DNA of 64,000 nucleotides from Kitasatospora sp. SUK 42. GTDB taxonomy: Bacteria; Actinomycetota; Actinomycetes; Streptomycetales; Streptomycetaceae. The stretch covers positions 1,291,345 to 1,355,344 of the forward strand of contig NZ_LFMD02000002.1 of NCBI RefSeq assembly GCF_015776785.2. The letters run 5' to 3'. This document shows positions 18,958 to 27,873 of this stretch, one piece after another (positions within the stretch are counted from its first letter, which is position 1; every line of letters begins with the position of its first letter). Made by a program: the position numbers and the translations under genes. The notes under the pieces were generated by a model, which did no database searches, was not told where the DNA came from, and worked only from the letters and a program-made list of their open reading frames with translations.

Positions 18958-19232
18958 CGTCCCCACCCCCTGCTCAGACCGCCCGAGCCCGGGAGCGGGA
19001 ACCGGCCCGGCGTCCGCGTTCCGGACCCTCCGTTCCGCCCGCCCACCGGTGGCCGATGAGGCCGAAAGGGCGCCGGCCCCCACCGGTACCTCATTCAGCG
19101 TACGGGCCGGGAAACGCGCCCGTGGCGATTCGGTGAAGTTTCGTCAGAAGGTGCGTGAGCAGCCTGACTTGTGCGGCGGCCCGGCCCCGGAAGCGTGCTC
19201 GACGCCCCGGAGCCGGGCCAACCGCCCCGTGC

Positions 19233-20195
19233 CTACAGGCCGTTCTTCGCCAGGGTGAACTTCCAGGCGTCGGCGACGATGTCGTCCAGGTTCGGACGGC
19301 GCGGCGTCCAGCCCAGCGCCTCGTGGGCGCGCGCGGCGGAGGCGACCAGCACCGCCGGGTCGCCGGCCCGCCGGCCGGAGACCTGCACCGGGATCTCGCG
19401 GCCGGTGACCCGCTTGACCGACTCGATCACCTCGTGCACCGAGAAGCCGCTGCCGTTGCCCAGGTTGCAGATCAGGTGCTCGCCCGGCTTGGCGGCGTCC
19501 AGCGCCAGCAGGTGCGCCTCGGCGAGGTCCGCGACGTGGATGTAGTCGCGGATGCAGGTGCCGTCCGGGGTCGGGTAGTCGTCGCCGTACACCGCGATGT
19601 GCGGGCGCTGGCCGAGCGCGGCCTGGAAGACCAGCGGGATCAGGTGCGACTCGGGGTCGTGGCGCTCCCCGTACGTGCCGTAGGCGCCGGCCACGTTGAA
19701 GTAGCGCAGCGAGACGGCGGCCAGGCCGTGCGCGACGGCCTCGCTGGTGATCAGGTGGTCCACGGCGAGCTTGGTGGCGCCGTAGGTGTTGGTCGGCGCG
19801 GTACGGGCGGTCTCGGCGATCGGCACCGCCTCGGGCTCGCCGTAGGTGGCGGCGGTGGAGGAGAAGACCAGCTTGCGCACACCGGCCGCGCGCATCGCGC
19901 TGATCAGCTCCAGCGAACCGGCCACGTTGTTGCGCCAGTACTTCTCCGGGTCCGCGACCGACTCGCCGACCTGCGAGGAGGCGGCGAAGTGCAGCACGCC
20001 GTCGAAGGAGCCGTCCAGCACCTTCCCGGCCTCCTGGATCCGGCCCTCGACGAACTCGGCACCGGCCGGAACGCCCTCGCGGAAGCCGGTGGAGAGGTCG
20101 TCCAGGACGGTCACCTGGTGTCCCGCCTCCAGCAGGTGGGCGGCCACCACGCTGCCGACGTAGCCGGCGCCACCCGTGACCAGGTACTTACTCAT
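19233..20195 (-). CDS. galE: UDP-glucose 4-epimerase
   Basis: 320 aa; ATG with GGAGGT upstream. An extended SDR fold: NAD-binding TGGAGYVGS (~7-15), VLDDLSTGF, catalytic S/T...YGATK (YxxxK), and the substrate loop [26 protein letters not shown]. It interconverts UDP-glucose and UDP-galactose for the Leloir pathway and cell-wall glycans. galK and galT are not adjacent, so it is more likely constitutive or biosynthetic than part of a gal catabolic operon. It lies between two LuxR-type regulator genes in the same direction, with long gaps on both sides. Confidence 0.95.
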   Translation of the reverse strand: MSKYLVTGGAGYVGSVVAAHLLEAGHQVTVLDDLSTGFREGVPAGAEFVEGRIQEAGKVLDGSFDGVLHFAASSQVGESVADPEKYWRNNVAGSLELISAMRAAGVRKLVFSSTAATYGEPEAVPIAETARTAPTNTYGATKLAVDHLITSEAVAHGLAAVSLRYFNVAGAYGTYGERHDPESHLIPLVFQAALGQRPHIAVYGDDYPTPDGTCIRDYIHVADLAEAHLLALDAAKPGEHLICNLGNGSGFSVHEVIESVKRVTGREIPVQVSGRRAGDPAVLVASAARAHEALGWTPRRPNLDDIVADAWKFTLAKNGL

Positions 20196-20384
20196 GATGA
20201 GACCTCCAGCGGGCGATGGACCGCCCGGACGCCGGGGGCCATCGACGAATGCGTACGACTGCGATCATTCTCTCCTCCCCGCCAAGTGCTCAGGACCAGA
20301 CGGGTGCCCGATCCCGGCTCTTCATCCGCTTCTCAGCCGCCGGACATCCGGTTGCCCGACCGCCGGGCCGCCGCCCCCGCTTCC

Positions 20385-21053
20385 TCAACCGCTGGACATC
20401 CGCTCCAGCAGGCCGGTGCGCGCCGCCACCGCGGCGGCCTCCAGCCGGGTGCGCGCGCCCAGCTTCATCAGCACCCGCTGGACGTGGGTACGGGCGGTGC
20501 TCGCGGCGATCCGCATCCCGGCGGCGATCGCCGCGGTGTCCTCACCGTCCGCGATCCGGGCCAGCACCTGCACCTCACGGCGGGTCAGCAGTCGCAGCAG
20601 CCGCACGGCCTCGTCGTCCGGCTCGGCCACCGGGCGCAGCAGCTGGTCGAAGGCGCCGCGCAGGATGTCCACCGCCACCGCGGCCTCGCCGGCCCGGGCA
20701 CGCCCGATGGCCCGCTCGACCACCTCGATCCGCTCGTCGCTCGGCACGTACCCCGCCGCCCCCGCCGCGAACGCGCCTGCCACGCCCCGCAGTTCACCCA
20801 CCGGGCCGAGCACGATCACGGCCACCTCGGGGCGCTCCCGGCGGATCCGGCGCAGCACGTCGAAGGCGCCCGGCTCCGCCGGCGCCGCCACGCCCAGCAG
20901 GCACACCTCGGGCCGGCGCCCGGCCACCAGGTCGGCGGCGACCCCGGCCGGGGAGCCGACCGCGAGCACCCGGTGACCGCGCAACTGGAGCGCGGTGGCC
21001 AGCGCCTCGGCCAGCAGCCGGTGGTCGTCGACCACCACGAGTCGAACGCCCAT
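20385..21053 (-). CDS. LuxR-type regulator with degenerate receiver domain
   Basis: 222 aa from ATG 21053 (GGGAGG upstream). The receiver fold is recognisable (VRLVVVDDHRLLAEALATALQL), but the phospho-acceptor Asp is Gly (CLLGVAAP, G54), the switch Thr/Ser is Gly (VIVLGPVG) and the conserved Lys is Ser (GYVPSDE, S105). The LuxR HTH (~155-205) is complete: LTRREVQVLARIADGEDTAAIAAGMRIAASTARTHVQRVLMKLGA. It should bind DNA without Asp phosphorylation, perhaps constitutively or through a ligand, as in other atypical response regulators. It sits upstream of galE. No target is obvious. Confidence 0.88.
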   Translation of the reverse strand: MGVRLVVVDDHRLLAEALATALQLRGHRVLAVGSPAGVAADLVAGRRPEVCLLGVAAPAEPGAFDVLRRIRRERPEVAVIVLGPVGELRGVAGAFAAGAAGYVPSDERIEVVERAIGRARAGEAAVAVDILRGAFDQLLRPVAEPDDEAVRLLRLLTRREVQVLARIADGEDTAAIAAGMRIAASTARTHVQRVLMKLGARTRLEAAAVAARTGLLERMSSG

Positions 21054-21190
21054 GGACACCCTCCCGGTCGGGGTCCGGCTCGCGCCCGCACCCCACGGGC
21101 GGGCGGCCGATGACGCACCATCACAACGCATTCCGTACCCGACCCGCTAGGCCGCCGGGCGCCGCCGACCGGCACTGCCAGCGGAAACGC

Positions 21191-21221
21191 GAAAGACCCC
21201 CGCCGTGAGGCGAGGGTCTTT
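21191..21221 (-). terminator. Terminator after tRNA-Thr
   Basis: AAAGACCCCCGCC and GGCGAGGGTCTTT form a 13-bp stem with one mismatch and a 4-nt loop. On the minus strand it lies a few bases past the CCA end of tRNA-Thr. Confidence 0.85.
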
Positions 21222-21224
21222 CAG

Positions 21225-21300
21225 TGGAGCCCCCATGCGGAATCGAACCGCAGACCTTCTCCTTACCATGGAGACGCTCTACCGACTGAGCTATAGGGGC
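21225..21300 (-). tRNA. tRNA-Thr (anticodon GGT)
   Basis: Minus strand: acceptor GCCCCTA/TGGGGGC, D-arm with AGCTCAGTCGGTAGAGC, anticodon stem TCTCC/GGAGA with loop ATGGTAA (anticodon GGT), and T-arm TGCGG-TTCGATT-CCGCA. The discriminator is T, followed by an encoded CCA (21225-21227). Confidence 0.96.
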
Positions 21301-21396
21301 TTGCCGGGCTTTTCGCCGGGCCGGTCGAACAAGGAAGACATTACACGGCCGTGGGCCCGGAAGGGAAATCGGCCCTGATCCGGCCACTTCCCGCCC

Positions 21397-21843
21397 TCAG
21401 TCCCGGGCGTGCGCCGCGTCGAACTCCTCGCGGGCCGCGAGCATCTGCAGCGCGTGGCCCTCCGTCCAGCGACCGAGCGGGGAGAGCAGCTCGGCCAGCT
21501 CCCGACCGAGCGGCAGCAGGTCGTAGACCACCCGCGGCGGCGTCTCCGGGAAGACGGTGCGGAGCACCAGGCCGCTGCGCTCCAGGTTGCGCAGCGACTG
21601 GGTGAGCATCTTGCGGCTGACCCCGCCGACCCCGCGCTGGAGCTCGGAGAAGCGCTGCGGGCCGCAGGCGGCGAGGCTCATCAGGATCAGCATCGACCAC
21701 TTGTCGGCCAGGTCGGCGAACATCTCGCGGCTGGGGCAGAGCTGGGCGAAGACGTCGAACTCCTCCTCCCGCACCTGCTCCCGTCCCCGATCCTGATCCC
21801 GATCCCGTTCCTCGCGCGGTGCGACCGCTTCGTCCGTCGTCAT
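21397..21843 (-). CDS. HxlR-family winged-helix regulator
   Basis: 148 aa from ATG 21843; an in-frame ATG at 21879 is a less likely start, as it lies in the operator-like region. An Arg/Asp/Glu-rich N-terminus (~1-30) precedes the HxlR domain: CPSREMFADLADKWSMLILMSLAACGPQRFSELQRGVGGVSRKMLTQSLRNLERSGLVLR. One Cys lies at the start of the domain, as in redox- or electrophile-sensing HxlR proteins. It diverges from a flavodoxin/NAD(P)H quinone reductase-like gene, a classic pairing for sensing quinones or diamide. Confidence 0.9.
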   Translation of the reverse strand: MTTDEAVAPREERDRDQDRGREQVREEEFDVFAQLCPSREMFADLADKWSMLILMSLAACGPQRFSELQRGVGGVSRKMLTQSLRNLERSGLVLRTVFPETPPRVVYDLLPLGRELAELLSPLGRWTEGHALQMLAAREEFDAAHARD

Positions 21844-21879
21844 ACCGACCAGGGTAGTCCGACAGTCTCCAAACCGCAC

Positions 21880-21904
21880 TTGGTAACCAATAGAGACCTG
21901 GTCT
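21880..21904. promoter_or_regulatory. Paired palindromes between hxlR-type and flavodoxin genes
   Basis: TTGGTAACCAA (21880-21890) and AGACCTGGTCT (21894-21904) are adjacent 11-bp palindromes in an AT-richer patch of the divergent intergenic region. They are plausible operators for the HxlR-family repressor. Confidence 0.6.
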
Positions 21905-22013
21905 ATATTCGAGACCGCTCGACGGGACGGACCGAAGCGGCACGCCCCGCCCCCCGCCCGCCCCTCCGCCCTTCCACGGGCCCCCGCCCGCCCCGTACAG
22001 GAGTGCCTCCGCC

Positions 22014-22607
22014 ATGACCATCCGCCCGACCGTCGCCCTCGCCTACCACTCCGGCTACGGCCACACCGCCGTGATCGCCGAGGCCGTCGCCCGCGGTGCC
22101 GCCGCCGCGGGCGCCGAGGTCGTCTCGATCGCCGTCGACACCATCACCGACGAGCAGTGGGCCCAGCTGGACGCCGCCGACGCGATCGTCTTCGGCTCGC
22201 CCACCTACATGGGCACCGCCTCCGGCGCCTTCCACGTCTTCGCCGAGGCCACCAGCAAGCGCTGGTTCACCGACGCCTGGAAGGACAAGGCCGCGGCCGG
22301 CTTCACCAACTCCGGCTCCAAGAGCGGCGACAAGGCCGCCACCCTCGGCTTCTTCCAGACCCTCGCCGCCCAGCACGGCATGAACTGGGTCAACCTCGGT
22401 CTCAAGCCCGGCTGGAACGCCACCACCGCCAGCGAGAACGACCTCAACCGCCTCGGCTTCTTCAACGGTGCCGCCGCCTCCTCCCCGACCGACGCCGGCC
22501 CGGAGGGCGTCCACAAGGCCGACATCGCGACCGCCGAGCACCTCGGCGAGCGCGTCGCCCGGCACACCGCGATCCTGCTGGCCGGCCGCGCCGCCCTGGC
22601 CGGCTGA
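22014..22607 (+). CDS. Flavodoxin-like NAD(P)H:quinone reductase (WrbA-type)
   Basis: 197 aa, ATG with AGGAG upstream. Flavodoxin fold with FMN phosphate loop YHSGYGHTAVIAEAV (~11-25) and GSPTYMGTASGAFHVFAE (~62-79), followed by KAAAGFTNSGSKSGDKAATLGFFQTL, typical of WrbA-related two-electron quinone reductases. It probably reduces quinones without forming semiquinone radicals. Divergent transcription from the HxlR-type regulator suggests induction by electrophiles (inference). It converges on the MFS gene with only 16 bp between stops. Confidence 0.88.
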   Translation: MTIRPTVALAYHSGYGHTAVIAEAVARGAAAAGAEVVSIAVDTITDEQWAQLDAADAIVFGSPTYMGTASGAFHVFAEATSKRWFTDAWKDKAAAGFTNSGSKSGDKAATLGFFQTLAAQHGMNWVNLGLKPGWNATTASENDLNRLGFFNGAAASSPTDAGPEGVHKADIATAEHLGERVARHTAILLAGRAALAG

Positions 22608-22623
22608 GCCCCTCCCCGTACGG

Positions 22624-23973
22624 CTACGCCGCCGGGTCCGCCGTCGGGTCCGCCCCCAGGAGGGGCGCCCGGCGGCGTCCGCCTTCCTCCACCGACCCCA
22701 GATCGACGCCGACCGTCTCCGGCAGCAGCCGCAGGCACCCCAGCGCCAGCACGCCCAGCCCCGCCAGGTACCAGCCGGCCGGCTGCGCCGTCCCGTACAC
22801 CTCGGTCAGCCTGGTCGCCACCAGCGGCGTCGTGGCGCCGCCGACCACCCCGCCCAGGTTGTACGTCAACGCGGCGCCGGTGTAGCGCACCCGGGTCGGG
22901 AACAGCTCCGGCAGGAACGCCGCCAACGGCCCCAGCAGGAACCCCAGCACCACCATCGCCCCGGCCAGCGCCAGGAACATCAACGGCCGGCGCACCGTCT
23001 CCAACAGCGGGAACAGCGCGAGCGACCACGCCGCCGCCAGGGCCGTCGCCCACCGCAACGTCCGCAGCCGCCCCCACCGGTCACTGCGCGAGGCACCCAG
23101 CCACACCGTCACGCCCCCACCCACCGCACCGACCAGCAGCATCGACAGCACCAGCGTGCTCGCCACCCCCAGACCGGAGGTCGCGTACGCCAGCGCATAG
23201 GTCGTGGTCAGGTAGAACAGCGCGTACCCGACGGTGATCGCCCCGCCGCCCGCCAGCACCGGCCGCCAGTGCTCGCGCAACACCTCCACCACCGGCGGCC
23301 GCTCCCGCCGCTCGTCCGCCCGGAACAGCGGCGTCTCCGCCAGCCGCAGCCGCACGAACAGGCCCACCGCCACCAGGGCGAGCGAGGCCAGGAACGGCAC
23401 CCGCCAGCCCCAATCCCGGAACGCCCGCTCGTCCAGCCCGAGTTGGAGCGCCAGGAACCCCCCGTTCGCCAGCACGAACCCCGTCGTCGGCCCCAGCTGC
23501 AGGAACCCCCCGTACCGCCCGCGCCGCCCGGCCGGCGCGTTCTCCGCGATCAGCAGCGCCGCCCCGCCCCACTCACCGCCCAACCCGACGCCCTGGCAAA
23601 CCCGCAGCACCACCAGCAGCACCGGCGACCACCACCCCCACACCGCGAACCCCGGCAACACCCCGACCGCCGCCGTCGCCAGCCCCATCAGCAGCAGCGA
23701 CACCACCAACGTCGCCTTCCGCCCCACCCGGTCACCGAAGTGCCCGAACACCACCGCCCCCAGCGGCCGAGCCAGGAACGCCACCGCGTACACCGAGAAC
23801 GACGCCAACAGCGCCCCCACCGTGCCCAGTTCGGGAAAGAACACCGGCCCGAACACCAACGCGGCAGCCGTTCCGTACAGGAAGAAGTCGTAGAACTCGA
23901 TCGCCGTCCCGATCAGCGCCGCAGCCGCCGCCCGCCGCAACTGCCCTACCCGCCAAGCACCGTCCGCATCCAT
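22624..23973 (-). CDS. MFS transporter, metabolite:H+ symporter type
   Basis: 449 aa from ATG 23973 (GAGGG upstream). Twelve hydrophobic segments. The N-terminal IGTAIEFYDFFLYGTAAALVFGPVFFP and VGLGGEWGGAALLIAENAP are hallmarks of the MHS subfamily (KgtP/ProP/ShiA-like), as is the loop-2 motif GHFGDRVGRKATLV. It should import an organic acid, osmolyte or similar solute by proton symport; the substrate cannot be assigned. The stop converges closely with the flavodoxin gene. Confidence 0.92.
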   Translation of the reverse strand: MDADGAWRVGQLRRAAAAALIGTAIEFYDFFLYGTAAALVFGPVFFPELGTVGALLASFSVYAVAFLARPLGAVVFGHFGDRVGRKATLVVSLLLMGLATAAVGVLPGFAVWGWWSPVLLVVLRVCQGVGLGGEWGGAALLIAENAPAGRRGRYGGFLQLGPTTGFVLANGGFLALQLGLDERAFRDWGWRVPFLASLALVAVGLFVRLRLAETPLFRADERRERPPVVEVLREHWRPVLAGGGAITVGYALFYLTTTYALAYATSGLGVASTLVLSMLLVGAVGGGVTVWLGASRSDRWGRLRTLRWATALAAAWSLALFPLLETVRRPLMFLALAGAMVVLGFLLGPLAAFLPELFPTRVRYTGAALTYNLGGVVGGATTPLVATRLTEVYGTAQPAGWYLAGLGVLALGCLRLLPETVGVDLGSVEEGGRRRAPLLGADPTADPAA

Positions 23974-24149
23974 ACCACCACCCTCGCCACCAGCCCGGCC
24001 ACCCCACCAGCCCCCACCCGAGTGACCCCGGCGCACACTCACCACGCCCACGCCGGGGTCCTACGCCTTGCGCGCGTCCCGCGGAATCACGACCAACTTC
24101 CGCACCGGCAAGGCCCCGACCACCGCAGAGCCCGATTCGCCGCCCGAAA

Positions 24150-25526
24150 CTACCTCGCGTACGGGTTGTCCTCCGGCGGCACCGGAGGCTGATACGACGG
24201 CGGCGGAGGCGGCACCGAACCCGCCGGCTGCTGCGGGGGCTGCGGCGGCACGACCGGCTTCCGGCGCCGCAGCACGGCGAACACCGCCCCGGCAACCAGC
24301 ACCAATCCGGCCACCACCGCAGCCGCGATCGGCAGCGCACTACCCGATCCTGACGACGACTCAGTCTTCGGCTGAGATGTCGGCGCCTCCACAGCCACCT
24401 CGCTCGGGCTCTCCGCCGGACTCGCTGGAGCCGCTGGTGCGGGAGCGGACGAACCCGCTGACGCCGACGGAACGGCCGAAGGAGAGGCCACGTCAGCCGG
24501 AAGCGGCGACACATCCGCCGGGCCCGGATCCCCGGGATCCGTCAGCGCGATCCTCGGCCGAACCGCACCCCACCCGGCATCATCCGTGCGGACCGTCCCC
24601 CCGTTCGGCCTTCCTGCGGTGTTGATGAGCACGCGCAGAATCTGATTCGCCGTCCAGTCCTTGTGAACCGACCAGATCAGTGCCGCAGATGCGGAGGCTA
24701 GAGCGGTCGCCTCGGACGTGCCATGACCTTTGCAGTACCCGGACGCGGTTGTACAGGCCGCGATCGTGTTCATACCAGGAGCTACAAGGGCAACTTGCGG
24801 CCCGTGCTCGGACTCATCCGTCACGGTCCCGTTTTGATCGATCGCCCCGACACCGACGACATTGGGAAGGGCTCCAGGATAGTCAACCGGATTCCCCGAC
24901 TGCGCCTCGTTCCCCACAGCCGCAAGTACCAGCACACCCTTCGCTCTCGCAGCGGCAAGGATTCGATTCAGCTTGGCCACATCGTCCGGGAACGCGGTCA
25001 CCGCGTTGATTCCCTGAGAAATGTTGACAACCTTGGCACCCTGGTCGACTGCATAGTCGACAGCCTGTCCAACCTGGTCAAGAAAATCAGTGGAGACCAA
25101 AGATCCGACAGAGCCGGTATTGATCTTCAACGGCAGGATCCTGACCCCCGGGGCCAATCCATAGGCCCCCTTGCCGCCATTGGCCTTGCCGGTTCCTGCG
25201 ATCAAGCCAGCCATCTTCGTGCCGTGCTCATTGCCATACGTGCCCACACCGCCCGGGCTGCCACTGAAGTCCTTGCCCGGCAGAAATTGGCCGACCAGGT
25301 CCGGGTGGTCCAGCTTGAACCCACCGTCGATCACCGCAACCGTGATGCCCTGTCCTTGAGACACCTTCCACATCTCCGAGGCGTGCATGGCATCCAGGTG
25401 CCACTGGTCATCACGAATCGAGCCATCGGCAACCGCGGGTGCCGCGACTGGGCCAACAACGAATCCCGCAGCCAACAGCGCCGCTGTGACAGCCCGCCAG
25501 CTCGTTCGTGCGTTCGTCCGCCCCAT
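24150..25526 (-). CDS. Type VII secretion-associated serine protease (mycosin-like, S8)
   Basis: 458 aa from ATG 25526 (a GTG lies one codon upstream; GAGGAG fits the ATG better). A signal peptide (~8-34, ending APAVADG) precedes a subtilisin domain with Asp in VAVIDGG (D67), His in NEHGTKMAG (H101) and Ser in GHGTSEATALASA (S271). A Ser/Ala/Pro linker, one membrane helix (~400-425) and a Pro-rich cytoplasmic tail follow. This architecture matches mycosins, the membrane-anchored proteases of ESX/type VII secretion. It follows two WXG-like/associated genes, but a strong terminator lies between them. No EccB/C/D/E genes are in the window. Confidence 0.9.
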   Translation of the reverse strand: MGRTNARTSWRAVTAALLAAGFVVGPVAAPAVADGSIRDDQWHLDAMHASEMWKVSQGQGITVAVIDGGFKLDHPDLVGQFLPGKDFSGSPGGVGTYGNEHGTKMAGLIAGTGKANGGKGAYGLAPGVRILPLKINTGSVGSLVSTDFLDQVGQAVDYAVDQGAKVVNISQGINAVTAFPDDVAKLNRILAAARAKGVLVLAAVGNEAQSGNPVDYPGALPNVVGVGAIDQNGTVTDESEHGPQVALVAPGMNTIAACTTASGYCKGHGTSEATALASASAALIWSVHKDWTANQILRVLINTAGRPNGGTVRTDDAGWGAVRPRIALTDPGDPGPADVSPLPADVASPSAVPSASAGSSAPAPAAPASPAESPSEVAVEAPTSQPKTESSSGSGSALPIAAAVVAGLVLVAGAVFAVLRRRKPVVPPQPPQQPAGSVPPPPPSYQPPVPPEDNPYAR

Positions 25527-25577
25527 CACAACTCCTCGTCGTCTTCTCCGCCAACCACCGAGCGCGCCCCGAACAGA

Positions 25578-25615
25578 GCTGCCCGGCCACTGGTAAAGCC
25601 CAGTGGCCGGGCAGC
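25578..25615 (-). terminator. Terminator between WXG-like gene and mycosin gene
   Basis: A perfect 16-bp stem (25578-25593 with 25600-25615) and 6-nt loop, 11 bp past the stop of the gene at 25626. It should limit read-through into the protease gene. Confidence 0.9.
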
Positions 25616-25625
25616 CGTTGTCGCC

Positions 25626-27272
25626 CTACTCAACCACGTCCGGGTTGCTGTGCGGGGTGCCGCTGGTCCAGGTCTCCTCGTCCTCGTGCAGGTAGTCGGC
25701 ACGCTTGCGGCGGTCACGCTCGTTGCGGCCACCGTGGCCGGCCATGCCCGGGCCCATCATGCCGTTCTGCCCGGACCGGGCGCCGCCCTCGGCGGCTCCC
25801 GCTGCGGCCGCCCGGTTGCGCAGGCCCGTACCGCCCGGCGTGAACTCGCCACCGACGGCAGGCCCCTTGCGGCCGCCGACCGTGCCGCCGCCGGTCGAGG
25901 TCAGGCCCCGGCCACCGCGTGCGCCACCGCCGGAACCGCCGATGCCGTGGCCGCCACCCATACCCGGGTGCATGCCGCCCATACCGGTGGACGACCCGGC
26001 CCGACCACCGGCCGGTCCGGCTTCGCGGGAACCGAAGACGGTGCCGCTGGGCAGGCCCGGGCTACCGGACTTGCCGGGGATCTGACCGCCGCCGAACGGC
26101 GCCGGGCGGGGCGGGATCGAGCCGCCGCCCTTGCCGGGGACATAGCCACCGCTGCTGCCCTTGACCGGGATCGAGCCGCCACCGATCCCACCCGGGAAGC
26201 CGGTGATCGGCCCGCCGCCCGGCATACCGGGCGTACCGCCGGGGCCGTCGGGCCCGCCCGGGAAAACGGGCGTGGCGCCAGGGCCGCTCGGCGACAAGGG
26301 GCCCGGACCGGCCTGGCCCGGCAGGGTGGGCGCGGGCGGCAGGCTGTCGAGGCCGGTACCGGGGCGGTCGATCGGGTCCGACGGGTGGGACGGCGGAGTC
26401 GAGGAACCCGGATCCTGCGGTGTGGACGGAACCGGGCCGCCACCATGCGGAGGAGTCGGTCCGGTGTGGCCCGGGTTCGACGGATCCTGCCAGGTCGTCC
26501 CCGGGTCGCGGGGGGTCACGGAGCCACTGCGGTAGCTGCCAACTGGCGAGCTGTAGCTACCACCAACGCTGCCGCCACTTGAACGCGGGCTACGGAGGGG
26601 AGCGCCATAGCCTCCACCGGAACCTCCGCCGGTGTAGTCCGTGTTTCCACTCTTGTCCGGAGCCGCTGTGTCGGGCGTCCCCGGCAGCCTCACGTCATCA
26701 GGAATCCCGTTCAGGGTCGTCGTCGCCGCGCTGTACGCCTGGGCCAGGTTCTCCACCTGTTTGACGGCTTCCTGGTGCTCCTTGTCGACCGCCGCCTTGA
26801 ACTTGGTGGCCTCCGCGTCGGTCACCCACTTGTCCTGCAGCTGGGCCTTCATGTAGTCGTCAACCGACTGACCGACCGCGAGCTTGGCCTCCGCACCCGG
26901 GTAGGGCTTCTGCTGCGCGTGTTGGTCCAGTTTCTGTATCGCCGTCGCCGGAAGCGGCGGCATCGCGGCCTTGGCAGTGCTGAGTGCTTCACCGGCCTGG
27001 GTCATCGCGCCGCCGGCGGTCGTGGAGTGCTGACCGATGATCGCTGCGGACTTGTACAGGTTTCCGACCCAGGTCTTGAAGTTCTCAGCCGCCGGTCCCT
27101 CCCAGGTGACTTGCCCGAGGTGTGCCTGGAGTGCCGAGCTGAGGTCCGTCAGGACTCGACCGGCGTTCTCCAACTGATTGGCCCGCTTCAGCACCATGTC
27201 AGGCTGCGTCTTATCGACCATTGAGATAAGAACGGCGTGATCAATGCCGTGGTACTTCGATTCACCTGCCAT
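25626..27272 (-). CDS. WXG/PPE-like protein with long Gly/Pro-rich tail (T7SS-associated)
   Basis: 548 aa, ATG with GGGGAG upstream. Residues ~1-185 are helical and contain QVTWEGPAAENFKTWVG, a WxG turn between helices as in ESX/WXG100-related substrates. Residues ~190-500 are extremely Gly/Pro/Ser-rich, and the end is acidic (HEDEETWTSGTPHSNPDVVE). There is no signal peptide, consistent with type VII export or a cytoplasmic substrate/chaperone. It follows the 185-aa gene by 43 bp, so the two form an operon. Whether it is secreted and cut by the neighbouring mycosin is inference. Confidence 0.8.
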   Translation of the reverse strand: MAGESKYHGIDHAVLISMVDKTQPDMVLKRANQLENAGRVLTDLSSALQAHLGQVTWEGPAAENFKTWVGNLYKSAAIIGQHSTTAGGAMTQAGEALSTAKAAMPPLPATAIQKLDQHAQQKPYPGAEAKLAVGQSVDDYMKAQLQDKWVTDAEATKFKAAVDKEHQEAVKQVENLAQAYSAATTTLNGIPDDVRLPGTPDTAAPDKSGNTDYTGGGSGGGYGAPLRSPRSSGGSVGGSYSSPVGSYRSGSVTPRDPGTTWQDPSNPGHTGPTPPHGGGPVPSTPQDPGSSTPPSHPSDPIDRPGTGLDSLPPAPTLPGQAGPGPLSPSGPGATPVFPGGPDGPGGTPGMPGGGPITGFPGGIGGGSIPVKGSSGGYVPGKGGGSIPPRPAPFGGGQIPGKSGSPGLPSGTVFGSREAGPAGGRAGSSTGMGGMHPGMGGGHGIGGSGGGARGGRGLTSTGGGTVGGRKGPAVGGEFTPGGTGLRNRAAAAGAAEGGARSGQNGMMGPGMAGHGGRNERDRRKRADYLHEDEETWTSGTPHSNPDVVE

Positions 27273-27315
27273 GACCTGCTCCCCGTCTCCCCGTGAGTCT
27301 CTCCTCGTACCGCCG

Positions 27316-27873
27316 TCAGAGGCCTGCGCTGGACTTCACCCTCGGCCCGTTCGATCCCGCCGCCGGTGAAGTGACGTCCGCTGTCTTCGCGACCGCGTTC
27401 TGCGCGGCCGCCGTGTGGTCCTCGTTGGTCTGGTACGTGCCCGCCGTCTTTGAAACCGCGTCCTGCATCGCCTGAATCTGCGACACGAACTCCTTGTGAA
27501 GCCGGACGAGTTCGGAGTGAACCTTCTCGTACCTGGCGCTCAGAGCCGTCGCCTCCGAGAACGAGCCGGAGTTCGCGCTGACGAAACTCGCCTGCTCCAA
27601 CTTCTGCGCTTCGAGTTTGTATGGCGCAGCCGCCGAACCCTCCATGGCGGAGAGCAATGCCTCGACTTTCTTCGCGAAGTTCGTGAGCGTGTCCAGCTCG
27701 ACCTGCACGTCCTGCTTGCCGAAGGCCGCCACCAGGCCACTGGCGCTGAAGTTCGTCTGCGCCGTGCTGACGAACTTGCCGATCCCGAACGGCCCCGCCG
27801 ACAGCATGAACGGCGACGCATCGGGCGTCCCTGCCGGGTTCGCCCCCGAGTCGTTCGCGCCTGCCTCTGCCAC
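27316..27873 (-). CDS. Small helical protein of the type VII-like cluster
   Basis: 185 aa from GTG 27873 (AGAGGTG upstream). After ~45 residues of Ala/Gly/Pro-rich sequence, residues ~50-150 form predicted long helices (VQVELDTLTNFAKKVEALLSAMEG ... ARYEKVHSELVRLHKEFVSQIQAMQDAVSKTAGTYQTNEDHTA). The C-terminal AGTYQTNEDHTA resembles the end of ESX-type helical hairpins (YxxxD/E-like element). It has no WxG itself. Position and fold suggest a partner of the 548-aa WXG-like protein. Confidence 0.75.
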   Translation of the reverse strand: MAEAGANDSGANPAGTPDASPFMLSAGPFGIGKFVSTAQTNFSASGLVAAFGKQDVQVELDTLTNFAKKVEALLSAMEGSAAAPYKLEAQKLEQASFVSANSGSFSEATALSARYEKVHSELVRLHKEFVSQIQAMQDAVSKTAGTYQTNEDHTAAAQNAVAKTADVTSPAAGSNGPRVKSSAGL

